A DNA stretch of 64,000 bases from an uncultured Alistipes sp. (lineage in GTDB: Bacteria; Bacteroidota; Bacteroidia; Bacteroidales; Rikenellaceae). Shown one piece after another: positions 7,766-15,147 of the stretch. Both the position numbers and the translations under genes were made by a program. The stretch is from assembly GCA_944321965.1 (NCBI GenBank), contig CALUNH010000008.1:21820-85819 (forward strand), in the 5' to 3' direction. Numbering within the stretch: the stretch's first letter is position 1; the number at the start of each line of letters is the position of its first letter. Below the pieces are notes generated by a model, which made no database searches, was not told the DNA's origin, and saw nothing but the letters and a program-made list of their open reading frames with translations.

Positions 7766-10012
7766 TTATTGCCGCGAGGGTGCGATCCCGTGTTGCGATT
7801 CCAGGAAGTAGTGCTGCGACTTGAGCAGGTTCCGCGACTGGAGCACCATGGTTTTGGTTTCGTTGAGGATCGTCAGGTAGAGGACGCTGGCGCGGGTCGA
7901 GGCCGAGGGGTTGCCGTTGATGCGCCGCAGCTGGCTCTTGACGGCCTCGACGATCGTGTCGAAGAGACGGTCGCGCATGTCGAGCACTTGGTTGAGATCC
8001 GTGAAGTCCTTCGAGGCGAGCATCTCGTTGATCTTGTCGAAGATCGCCTCCACCTGGTCGTTTACGCGCATCAGGTCGACGATCTGCTCCTTCGACATGC
8101 CCTCGTGGTTGTTGTCGATGTGTTCGAATGAGGGGCGTGTGATATGGATCAGGGCCTTGGTCACCTCCGAGAGGTAGTCGACCACCTGGACGTAGAAGTG
8201 CCCGGTGTCGATGTCGCACTGCTGCAGGCGCCGCAGCGTGGGCATGATGTTGTACTTGCGTTCGCGGGCCTCCGAGAAGAGCCGTTCCGAGTCGCGGACC
8301 ATCTCCTTGAGGACCTTGCGGTTCTCCTTGAAGACGGCCACGAGCGTGCGGTTGTAGATGCGCGTGACCTCCTGCATCGTGTTGCAGACCTCGCCGATGC
8401 AGGCGCAGAGCACCTCGTCGGGGGTTTCGGCCTTTTCAAGGGGCAGGAGGGCCTTTTCGGCCTCGGCCTTCAATGCGGGGGTCTTGCGGTGGCTGCGGAT
8501 GAGCAGCCAGGCGCAGAGGGCCGTGAGTGCCACGACGGCGATCCATCCGCCCCAGAGCAGCAGGGCCGTGACGGCCAGGGCGATGAGGAATCCGCCCAGT
8601 GCGGTGATGAACCATCCCGAGATGACGGCCATGACGCCCGTAATGCGGTAGACGGCGCTCTCACGTCCCCAGGTGCGGTCGGCGAGCGACGAACCCATCG
8701 CCACCATGAAGACGACGTAGGTGGTCGAGAGGGGGAGTTTGTAGGAGGTTCCGATGGCGATCAGGACCGAGGCGGCGGTGAGGTTGACCACGGCGCGGAT
8801 CATGTCGTACTGGGCCGAGGTGCGCTCTTCGACGGGCAGGGGTTCGAAACGCCGGTCGATGGCTTTCTGCATCCGTTTCGGGATGATTCCGGTCCAGAGG
8901 TTGTTGGCCATCAGTGTCAGGCGTACCAGCCCGCGGGAGAGGAAGGTCGAGCCGAAGCGCTCCTCCTCTTCGTGCTGCGAGGCGAGCGAGAGTTCGGTTT
9001 CGGCCACGTGCTGGGATTTTTTCGAGAAGAAGAGCGTCAGCACCATGATCAGCCCCGAGGCGAGCAGGATCAGGAAGTTCGCGCGGGCCGGGGCTTCGAG
9101 TGCTCCCATCATGATGGTTTCGCTGCCGGCCTCGCGGGCGATCTGCCAGGCGTCGAAGCTGGCCAGGGGCACGCCGATGAAGTTCACGAGGTCGTTTCCT
9201 GCGAAGGCCAGGGCCAGGGCGAAGGTACCGGAGAGGATCGTGATGCGGATGATGTTGAGCCGCATCCGCTGGAAGAGCCACAGCACGATGGATGCCACGG
9301 CCCAGAAGGCGAGGAGCGTGAGCAGCACGTGGTCGGTGACGTATTCCGAGACCGAGGTGGGGATGAGCCCCGAGCTCTTGAGCCCCTTGAAGAGTGCGAA
9401 GTAGAGGATCCCGGAGAGGGAGATTCCGCACCATACGGCGCCCCAGCGGCGGAAGACGGGGGCGTATCGGAACGAGAAGATCAGGCGCGAGACATACATG
9501 TAGAAGAGTCCGGCGACGAAGGCGAAGGCCACGGAGAGGAGGATGGCGGCGATGATGACCATGGCCTTTCCGGTGTTGATGAACTGCGAGAGGTCTTGCA
9601 GGGAGAAGGCCGGATCGCCGGCGATGCGGAAGAGGGCCGTGGCGACGGCGGCTCCGAGCAATCCGAAGACCATCGAGACGGTGGTCGAGGTGGGGAGTCC
9701 GAGCGTGTTGTAGAGGTCGAGCAGCAGGACGTTTCCGAGCATCATGCCCAGGAAGAGCATCATGATCTCCGGGAAGGAGAACTGCGCCGGATAGAAGACG
9801 CCGCTGCGGGCGACCTCCATCATGCCGCTGGAGGTAAGCGTTCCGACGAGGATTCCGGCTGCGGCGATCCAGAGGATCGTGCGGCGGGGTGCGACTTTCG
9901 AGCCGATGGCCGAGTTGAGGAAGTTGATGGCGTCGTTGGCGACACCCACGACGATGCCCATCACGGCCAGGATGGCCAGGATGATGACGATGGCGGTAAA
10001 CAAGGGCGACAT
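7766..10012 (-). CDS. PiT-family inorganic phosphate transporter with C-terminal PhoU-like helical domain
   Basis: 748 residues, a multi-spanning inner-membrane phosphate:cation symporter of the PiT (PHO4) family. The N-terminal signature reads GVANDAINFLNSAIGSK, and its inverted-repeat partner is near residue 420 (YKLPLSTTYVVFMVAMGSS). Between the two halves is a soluble charged loop. The last roughly 200 residues are helical and hydrophilic, resembling the PhoU/DUF47 domain that often accompanies Pit proteins. The gene lies downstream of the PhoR/PhoB-like pair, and Pho-box-like repeats with a weak -7 element sit upstream (10165-10211). Induction by phosphate limitation is therefore likely (inference). 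Confidence 0.92.
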   Translation of the reverse strand: MSPLFTAIVIILAILAVMGIVVGVANDAINFLNSAIGSKVAPRRTILWIAAAGILVGTLTSSGMMEVARSGVFYPAQFSFPEIMMLFLGMMLGNVLLLDLYNTLGLPTSTTVSMVFGLLGAAVATALFRIAGDPAFSLQDLSQFINTGKAMVIIAAILLSVAFAFVAGLFYMYVSRLIFSFRYAPVFRRWGAVWCGISLSGILYFALFKGLKSSGLIPTSVSEYVTDHVLLTLLAFWAVASIVLWLFQRMRLNIIRITILSGTFALALAFAGNDLVNFIGVPLASFDAWQIAREAGSETIMMGALEAPARANFLILLASGLIMVLTLFFSKKSQHVAETELSLASQHEEEERFGSTFLSRGLVRLTLMANNLWTGIIPKRMQKAIDRRFEPLPVEERTSAQYDMIRAVVNLTAASVLIAIGTSYKLPLSTTYVVFMVAMGSSLADRTWGRESAVYRITGVMAVISGWFITALGGFLIALAVTALLLWGGWIAVVALTALCAWLLIRSHRKTPALKAEAEKALLPLEKAETPDEVLCACIGEVCNTMQEVTRIYNRTLVAVFKENRKVLKEMVRDSERLFSEARERKYNIMPTLRRLQQCDIDTGHFYVQVVDYLSEVTKALIHITRPSFEHIDNNHEGMSKEQIVDLMRVNDQVEAIFDKINEMLASKDFTDLNQVLDMRDRLFDTIVEAVKSQLRRINGNPSASTRASVLYLTILNETKTMVLQSRNLLKSQHYFLESQHGIAPSRQ

Positions 10013-10164
10013 GGTAAAATATCTGTTCCGTTTTTGAAAGTTTCCCGTTCGGGGCGGGCCGTCTTCGGGGAGGTCGACGCGAGGCTGCCGTTGCGTGTTC
10101 CGCCGCGGGGCGGGGCTTCGGCGCCGTGCCGGGGACTTCCGGAAGAGATTCGGCTTACCGGGAG

Positions 10165-10211
10165 CAAAGGTCCGAAACAGATGTTACAGAGAGGTTACAG
10201 CGGTGTTGCGA
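10165..10211 (-). promoter_or_regulatory. Pho-box-like array and weak promoter upstream of the PiT transporter
   Basis: On the sense (minus) strand the heptamer CTGTAAC occurs twice with a 4-bp spacer (10194-10200 and 10183-10189). A degenerate third copy (TCGCAAC, 10205-10211) keeps the 11-bp step. This is the geometry of the Pho box (7-bp direct repeats, 4-bp spacer). About 11 nt downstream is GACCTTTG (10165-10172), one mismatch from the -7 consensus, with no -33 TTTG, as expected for an activated promoter. The leader to the transporter ATG would be about 150 nt. Confidence 0.6.
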
Positions 10212-10230
10212 CGTTGTGAAACGTTGCTTT

Positions 10231-11679
10231 TCAGCCTCTTTTCCGGAGCGTGAAGCGGAATTCGAGGCCTCCGCGTTCGCGGTTGCGGGCGGAGATCGTT
10301 CCTCCGTGGATCATCACGGCGTTCTTGACGATCGAAAGCCCGAGCCCCGTTCCTCCGAGTTTGCGCGAACGCCCCTTGTCGATGCGGTAGAATCGTTCGA
10401 AAAGGTGGGGGAGATGCTCCTCGGCGACGCCGATTCCGTTGTCGGCGAAAAGGATCGTGCACGCCTCGGGCGAATTGTCCAGCAGCCGGATGTAGATGTC
10501 GCGCCCGCCGGAGTAGGCGGCGGCATTGTCCGCGAGGTTGCGGAAGATCGAACTCAGCAGGGCGGGATTCCCCACGACCTCGACCCGCTCCGGGAAGTCG
10601 ACATTCACGCGCAGCCGCTGTTCGGCGGGTTTCAACGCCATCTCTTCGGCCACCTCGGCGATCAGGTCGTTCACGATGACGGGCTCCTTGCGGATCACCT
10701 GGCTTGCTTCGTCCATGCGGGTGATGGTCGCCACGTCGGCGAGCAGACGGCGCAGACGTTCGATCTGCGCGCAGCTCTTTTCGAGGAACTCCGTGCGTCT
10801 GCCCGCGTCGAGCGAAGGGTTGGCCAGCAGCGTCTCCAGATAACCCTGAATGGCCGCTACGGGGGTTTTCAACTCGTGGTTGATATTGTTCGTGAGCTGT
10901 TTTTTGATGCGGATTTTCTCCTGTTCCTCGTGCAGGGCCAGGGCGTGTTCACGGTCGCGGTCGGCCGTTGTCTTCTGCAGGCGGGCGTAGAGCCGGATGA
11001 TGTGGTTCGAGATTTCGCCCAGTTCATCGTGGGGGAAGGGCTCCGGTTCGTCGATCCGCTCGCCGCGTTCGGCGCGCTGGGCGAAGTCGTTCAGGCGTGA
11101 GATGTTGTGCCCCAGCCGCCGTGTGGCGAAGTACCCTGCGATGCTCATCAGCAGCGTGACCCCGAGCATGAACCAGAGGAATCCGCGGTCGGCGGCCAGG
11201 ACCGTGCTCAGCGGGACGGAGTAGGGTACGGCCGTGCGGAGGATGTAGCGGTCGCCGAGCATCGCCGAGTAGAAGTAGTTGCGGTGGGTGCTCTCCGAGT
11301 GTCGGCGGATGGTGTATCCGGCGCCGTGGGCCAGGGCCTCGACGACCTCCGGGCGGTCGAGGTGGTTGGCTGCGGGGAGCGTGTCGAGCGAATTGTCGAA
11401 GAGGACGTTCCCCTGATGGTCGATGATCGTCACACGCAGCTCCTCGAAGGGTTCGTCATGGGTGGCGATGCAGGCTGCGGGTTCGGCGCCCTCGTCCAGG
11501 GCGTCGAGCATCCGCAGGTTGAGGAGTTGCAGCCGGGCATTGAGGCGTTCGGCCTTGAAGTGCTTCTCGCGCCCGTACTGGAACAGGACGAAGCAGGCCA
11601 CGAGCACCCACGAGAAGGCCAGCAGCAGCAGGAAGAGCCGCCGATGGTAGGAGAGCCTACTCCTCGAATCCGTAGCCAT
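10231..11679 (-). CDS. phoR: Sensor histidine kinase, PhoR-like
   Basis: 482 residues. Order: TM1 (about 15-33), a periplasmic sensor region of about 130 residues, TM2 (about 166-184), HAMP (about 185-240), a short coiled coil, the HisKA domain with the phosphorylated His at 268 (NHELKTPVAAIQ), and a HATPase domain with N box (FRNLADNA), G1 (DNGIGV), F box (FERFYRID) and G2 (GGTGLGLSIV). It overlaps the upstream response-regulator gene by 23 bp, so the two are one transcript. The downstream phosphate transporter and the Pho-box-like repeats support a phosphate-sensing role (inference). Confidence 0.88.
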   Translation of the reverse strand: MATDSRSRLSYHRRLFLLLLAFSWVLVACFVLFQYGREKHFKAERLNARLQLLNLRMLDALDEGAEPAACIATHDEPFEELRVTIIDHQGNVLFDNSLDTLPAANHLDRPEVVEALAHGAGYTIRRHSESTHRNYFYSAMLGDRYILRTAVPYSVPLSTVLAADRGFLWFMLGVTLLMSIAGYFATRRLGHNISRLNDFAQRAERGERIDEPEPFPHDELGEISNHIIRLYARLQKTTADRDREHALALHEEQEKIRIKKQLTNNINHELKTPVAAIQGYLETLLANPSLDAGRRTEFLEKSCAQIERLRRLLADVATITRMDEASQVIRKEPVIVNDLIAEVAEEMALKPAEQRLRVNVDFPERVEVVGNPALLSSIFRNLADNAAAYSGGRDIYIRLLDNSPEACTILFADNGIGVAEEHLPHLFERFYRIDKGRSRKLGGTGLGLSIVKNAVMIHGGTISARNRERGGLEFRFTLRKRG

Positions 11680-12337
11680 ATCCCAGCCGGGTTACGATGT
11701 GCTTTCCGTAAGGTCCGATCTTGCGGCGCAGACGGGTGATGTTGACGTCGATGGTGCGGTCGAGGACGATGACCTCGTCGCTCCAGATGCGGTGGAGAAT
11801 CTCCTCGCGGGAGAAGATCACGCCGCGGTGGGCGAGGAGCAGGGCGAGGATCTCGAACTCCTTCTTGGTGAGGGGGAGTTCCGCGCCGTCGAGGGTGCAG
11901 ATCTTGCGCCGGAGGTCCATTTCGAGCCCTTCGAAAGCGATGGTTTCGGGTTCGGAGCCGGAGGCTGCGGTGCGGCGCAGGACGCTGCGCACGCGGGCGA
12001 GGACTTCGCGGATGGAGAAGGGTTTGGCGATGTAGTCGTCGGCGCCGAGGTTCAGCCCGGCGACGGTATCGTCTTCGGAGTCGCGGGCCGTGCAGAAGAT
12101 CACGGGGATACGGGCCGTTTCGGGATTCTCCTTGAGGATGCGGGCCATGCGGAAGCCGCTCATTTCGCCCATCATGACATCGAGCAGGATGAGCGAATAG
12201 CGTTCGGGGTGCATTCCGAGGGCCTGTTCGGCGCTGTAGGCGACCTCGACGTCATAACCTTCGACTTCGAGGTTGAACTGGAGGATTTCGCACAGCGACT
12301 CTTCGTCGTCGACCACGAGGATTTTGTGTTTTGCCAT
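11657..12337 (-). CDS. phoB: OmpR/PhoB-family response regulator
   Basis: 226 residues from the ATG at 12337, where MAKHKILVVDDE begins the receiver; an upstream in-frame start would add 13 unrelated residues. The receiver has the acidic pair DD near 10-11, the phosphoacceptor Asp53 (LLDVMM), the conserved Thr (FCTA) and Lys (AKPF). The C-terminal half is a winged-helix trans_reg_C domain (LTKKEFEILALL, DVNITRLRRKIG). Its promoter region carries an array of Pho-box-like heptamers, so autoregulation is likely. The partner kinase gene overlaps its 3' end. Confidence 0.88.
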   Translation of the reverse strand: MAKHKILVVDDEESLCEILQFNLEVEGYDVEVAYSAEQALGMHPERYSLILLDVMMGEMSGFRMARILKENPETARIPVIFCTARDSEDDTVAGLNLGADDYIAKPFSIREVLARVRSVLRRTAASGSEPETIAFEGLEMDLRRKICTLDGAELPLTKKEFEILALLLAHRGVIFSREEILHRIWSDEVIVLDRTIDVNITRLRRKIGPYGKHIVTRLGYGYGFEE

Positions 12338-12360
12338 AGCTTCGGGGTTTGAATCCGCGC

Positions 12361-12425
12361 CAAATTTACACAACATTCACGGATGTTACACGCCCGGCTT
12401 CCGACATTTCACGGAAATGTAACAG
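12361..12425 (-). promoter_or_regulatory. Promoter and Pho-box-like array of the phoB-phoR operon
   Basis: TAAATTTG (12361-12368, minus) is a consensus -7 element 23 nt from the ATG, with no -33 TTTG. Overlapping and upstream of it, on the sense strand, are heptamers of the type CYGTRAA: GTGTAAA (12365), CCGTGAA (12376), CGTGTAA (12386), CCGTGAA (12408) and CTGTTAC (12419). Their steps are 11, 10, 22 and 11 bp, so all lie on one face of the helix. They resemble the paired heptamers upstream of the phosphate transporter. Confidence 0.6.
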
Positions 12426-12540
12426 AAGCCGTTGCCCTTTTTCTTTATTCCTTTTCCCTCTTCGTCCCAGTCGTCCCTTTGTCACGGTGCGCCGTTCTTC
12501 CCGTTCTTTCTGGAGAGTGGCGGGCAATCCGTATGGAAAG

Positions 12541-12569
12541 ACGGGCGGTCCCGGACCGGGACCGCCCGT
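12541..12569. terminator. Hairpin downstream of the aroFQ gene
   Basis: A 12-14 bp perfect inverted repeat with a very short loop, 80 nt beyond the minus-strand stop at 12649; the minus-strand 3' flank is T-rich. Apart from this and the phoB promoter, the gap from 12338 to 12648 shows nothing. Confidence 0.65.
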
Positions 12570-12648
12570 GGACGGCTTCGAGTCCGCACGTTGTGTAGCG
12601 GCTTTCCCGATACCGCGCGGGACGGGAGCTCCGTGACCTTCGGTGAAG

Positions 12649-13713
12649 CTACTTGCCGAGTACCTCCATCTGCTGGCGGACCGACTCTTCGTGGATGGCC
12701 TGCAGCACCGTGCGCATGAACTCGCGGTCCATACCCAGCTCCACGGCCTGGGCTGCCCGGCGTGCCAGCAGCTCCTCGTAACGCTGTGCCTGGAGGATCG
12801 GCATGTCGTGCTCCTTCTTGTACTGCCCGATGTCGCGCGAAACGCGCATCCGGCGGACCAGAATTTCGAGCAGCTGATCGTCGAGTTTGTCGATCTGGGC
12901 GCGCAGTTCGTTGAGGCTTTCGGTGGTGATGGTCTGCTCGCGGATCACCAGATTGCGGAGGATGTAGGCCAGCGCGTCGGGCGTCACCTGCTGGGCCTTG
13001 TCGCTCCAGGCGCAGTCGGGCGAGCAGTGCGCCTCGATGATCAAGCCGTCGAACCCGATGTCCATGGCCTGCTGCGAGAGCGGGGCGATCAGTTCGCGTT
13101 TGCCGCCGATGTGGCTCGGGTCGCAGAAGATCGGCAACGACGGCAGGCGTCGGTGCAGTTCGATGGGAATGGCCCACATGGGGTGGTTGCGGTAGATGCT
13201 CTTGTCGATGGAGGTGAATCCGCGGTGGATGGCTCCCAGACGTCGGATCCCGGCGTTGTGGATGCGCTCGATGGCTCCGATCCAGAGTTCGAGGTCGGGG
13301 CTGACGGGGTTCTTCACCAGCACGGGGACGTCTACCCCGCGCAGCGCATCGGCAATCTCCTGCATGGCGAAGGGGTTGGCGGCCGTGCGGGCTCCGATCC
13401 AGAGCAGGTCGATTCCACCCTTCAGGGCTGCTTCGACGTGTCGGCGGGTGGCGACTTCCGTGGCGGTGTACATGCCGGTTTCGTGCTTCACGCGCTGGAG
13501 CCAGGCGATACCCTGTTCACCGACGCCCTCGAAGCCTCCGGGTTTGGTGCGGGGTTTCCAGAGCCCGGCACGGTAGATCCGGATCCCTTCGGATGCAAGG
13601 GTACGGGCGGTCTGGATGACCTGTTCTTCGGTTTCGGCACTGCACGGGCCGGCAATGACTAACGGACGCCGGGGATCGACCCCGGGAAGTACGATGGGTT
13701 GGAGATCGTTCAT
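12649..13713 (-). CDS. Bifunctional DAHP synthase / chorismate mutase
   Basis: 354 residues. The N-terminal about 260 residues form a KDO8P-synthase-like DAHP synthase: IAGPCSAE, the RAGLWKPRTKPGGFEG segment and the metal-binding region around FCDPSH. It makes DAHP from PEP and erythrose 4-phosphate. The last about 90 residues are an AroQ-type chorismate mutase (LNELRAQIDKLDDQLLEILVRRM, then REVARYK-like spacing and YEELLARR). Such fusions are usual in Bacteroidetes, and the mutase can act as a feedback sensor. The gene lies 60 bp downstream of pheA and shares its attenuator-controlled promoter, which links entry to and exit from the Phe branch. Confidence 0.93.
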   Translation of the reverse strand: MNDLQPIVLPGVDPRRPLVIAGPCSAETEEQVIQTARTLASEGIRIYRAGLWKPRTKPGGFEGVGEQGIAWLQRVKHETGMYTATEVATRRHVEAALKGGIDLLWIGARTAANPFAMQEIADALRGVDVPVLVKNPVSPDLELWIGAIERIHNAGIRRLGAIHRGFTSIDKSIYRNHPMWAIPIELHRRLPSLPIFCDPSHIGGKRELIAPLSQQAMDIGFDGLIIEAHCSPDCAWSDKAQQVTPDALAYILRNLVIREQTITTESLNELRAQIDKLDDQLLEILVRRMRVSRDIGQYKKEHDMPILQAQRYEELLARRAAQAVELGMDREFMRTVLQAIHEESVRQQMEVLGK

Positions 13714-13773
13714 AATGGTTGTTATTTTTGACTGTTCGACTTTTATGGATTGTATTGCGGACGTTTCCGGGTT

Positions 13774-14619
13774 TCAGATCTCCGGATTGGGACATTCGGC
13801 ATATTCGCCCAGGACGCGGAAGTCGCTGGTGAGCGGGCGGGCGGCATCGACGGCCTGTCGGTATCGCACGGGGTCGTCGAAGGTGACGTCGACGTAGAAC
13901 TGGTACTCCCATTCGCGTCCGATGATCGGCAGCGACTGGATCTTCGTGAGGTTGATGTCGTAGAACGAGAGTACGGTGAGGACCTTCGAGAGGCTTCCCT
14001 GGGTGTGACGGAGCGTGAAGACGAGCGAGGCTTTGTTGGTTCGTGCGGGATCGTGGAACTCCGCGGCGCGGCTCACGTCGGCGAGGATCAGGAAGCGGGT
14101 AAAGTTGTGTTTGTTGGTTTCGATGCCGCGCTGGAGGATTTCGAGGCCGTATAGTTCCGCGGCGTCGGCTCCGCAGATGGCGGCCGTGGCGGGTAGTTTT
14201 TCTTCGGCGATTTCGCGGGCGCTTCCTGCGGTGTCGTCGCGTTCGACGACCTTCATTCCGGGCAGGCTTTTGAGGAATTCGCCGCACTGCATCAGGGCGA
14301 TGGGATGGGAGTGTACTTCTCGGATTTCGTCGAGGTTTTGTCCGGGGAGTGCGGCGATGACGTGCGAGATGCGGAGTTTCTGTTCGCCGACGATCCGGGC
14401 CCGGCTGCGCTGGAGGAGTTCGTGGTTGGGGAGCAGGCTTCCGGCGATGGTGTTCTCGATGGCGGCGATTCCCAGCAGGGCGGGGTCTGCGGACATGCGG
14501 CTGAAGAGGATGTCGAAACTCGAACAGGGGAGTACGCCGATTTGTCGATCGGAGAAGTAGCGCCGGGCGGCGGTTTCGTGATAGCATCCTGCGATGCCCT
14601 GTATGGCGATTTGCTCCAT
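13774..14619 (-). CDS. pheA: Prephenate dehydratase
   Basis: 281 residues from ATG 14619 (MEQIAIQGIAGCYHE); a reading-frame extension upstream runs through the terminator and is not credible. The catalytic domain shows the TRF motif (NFTRFLIL). It is followed by an ACT domain with the GSLSKVLTVLS helix and IQSLP, the position of the Phe-binding ESRP-like loop. It converts prephenate to phenylpyruvate. In related genomes an aminotransferase often sits between pheA and the DAHP synthase gene; here it is absent. Transcription appears to be controlled by the attenuator at 14649-14794. Confidence 0.92.
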   Translation of the reverse strand: MEQIAIQGIAGCYHETAARRYFSDRQIGVLPCSSFDILFSRMSADPALLGIAAIENTIAGSLLPNHELLQRSRARIVGEQKLRISHVIAALPGQNLDEIREVHSHPIALMQCGEFLKSLPGMKVVERDDTAGSAREIAEEKLPATAAICGADAAELYGLEILQRGIETNKHNFTRFLILADVSRAAEFHDPARTNKASLVFTLRHTQGSLSKVLTVLSFYDINLTKIQSLPIIGREWEYQFYVDVTFDDPVRYRQAVDAARPLTSDFRVLGEYAECPNPEI

Positions 14620-14648
14620 GTTTTTAGATTTGTTTTTTTGTAAGAAAA

Positions 14649-14676
14649 AATCCCGCACGTGGTGTCGTGCGGGATT
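14649..14676 (-). terminator. Attenuator terminator upstream of pheA
   Basis: On the minus strand a perfect 10-bp stem (14667-14676 with 14649-14658, 8-nt loop) runs directly into a T tract. It lies 30 nt before the pheA ATG, not after a gene, so it can only act as an attenuator. Its 5' arm (UCCCGC, bases 14669-14674) can alternatively pair with GCGGGA in the leader ORF (14728-14733). Confidence 0.82.
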
Positions 14677-14701
14677 CTTCGTGAATTTATGGTTGCTTGA
14701 T

Positions 14702-14794
14702 TCAATTCAGGGTATTGATGCATACCGTCCCGCTTCTTCTTCTGGTAAAAAAGAAAAAGTAATAAAAGAAGTATGCAAAACCGTAGAGTCTCAT
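14702..14794 (-). CDS. pheL: Phe/Tyr-rich leader peptide of the pheA-aroFQ attenuator
   Basis: A 30-codon ORF with 7 Phe and 4 Tyr, concentrated in the run FAYFFYYFFFF at residues 6-16, followed by a TRRR stretch. It starts about 18 nt after the predicted transcription start and stops 26 nt before the terminator hairpin. The GCGGGA antiterminator segment lies about 12 nt after the last Phe codon. Its neighbour GUAUGC (14720-14725) can pair with GCAUAC (14771-14776) inside the control-codon region, giving the usual mutually exclusive 1:2 and 2:3 structures. This is the architecture of ribosome-mediated attenuation. The peptide itself probably has no other function. Confidence 0.82.
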   Translation of the reverse strand: MRLYGFAYFFYYFFFFTRRRSGTVCINTLN

Positions 14795-14816
14795 GATTTC
14801 TGACTTTAACTGGTTA

Positions 14817-14847
14817 CAAAAATAGTTAAAAATTTTGAAAAACCAAA
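14817..14847 (-). promoter_or_regulatory. Promoter of the pheL-pheA-aroFQ operon
   Basis: TTTG (14844-14847), 19 nt, then TATTTTTG (14817-14824) on the minus strand: a full match to the Bacteroidetes -33/-7 consensus. Transcription would start near 14812, giving a leader RNA of about 165 nt to the attenuator. Confidence 0.8.
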
Positions 14848-14929
14848 TCCGGGGCGCTGTTTTTTGAGCGGGATAAGCGGAATTTCGGGCTCCGGTTGTT
14901 TCGGGGCCGTCCGGGATTGCACGAAAAAA

Positions 14930-14953
14930 GAGGTTGCATTTCGGTGCAACCTC
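14930..14953 (-). terminator. Terminator of tRNA-Thr
   Basis: A perfect 9-bp stem (14930-14938 with 14945-14953) is followed on the minus strand by six T residues, 12 nt past the tRNA 3' end. Confidence 0.85.
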
Positions 14954-14964
14954 CTGATCTTGAG

Positions 14965-15036
<72 letters not shown>

Positions 15037-15056
15037 AGTTCCCTTGTTGAGTGGTG

Positions 15057-15088
15057 CAAAAGTACACAAGAAAAATGAAATGACCAAA
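15057..15088 (-). promoter_or_regulatory. Promoter of tRNA-Thr
   Basis: TTTG (15085-15088), 20 nt, then TACTTTTG (15057-15064) on the minus strand, about 20 nt upstream of the mature tRNA 5' end. Confidence 0.7.
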
Positions 15089-15116
15089 AAAATGTGCGCT
15101 TTTCACAATTATTTTC

Positions 15117-15124
15117 TATCTTTA
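15117..15124 (+). promoter_or_regulatory. -7-like element upstream of the SDR threonine dehydrogenase gene
   Basis: TATCTTTA, one base from TAnnTTTG, 23 nt before the ATG at 15148. No clear -33 element. Confidence 0.45.
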
Positions 15125-15147
15125 CTACCGAATTATAATCAAAACAG

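Noticed and set aside
8144-10219. Long plus-strand frame opposite the phosphate transporter
   Set aside because: Antisense shadow; Glu/Gly/Asp/His-rich with no domain, while the minus strand has a clear PiT protein.
12560-12600. tRNA T-arm-like sequence GGCTTCGAGTCC
   Set aside because: No acceptor stem, D-arm or anticodon stem could be folded around it.
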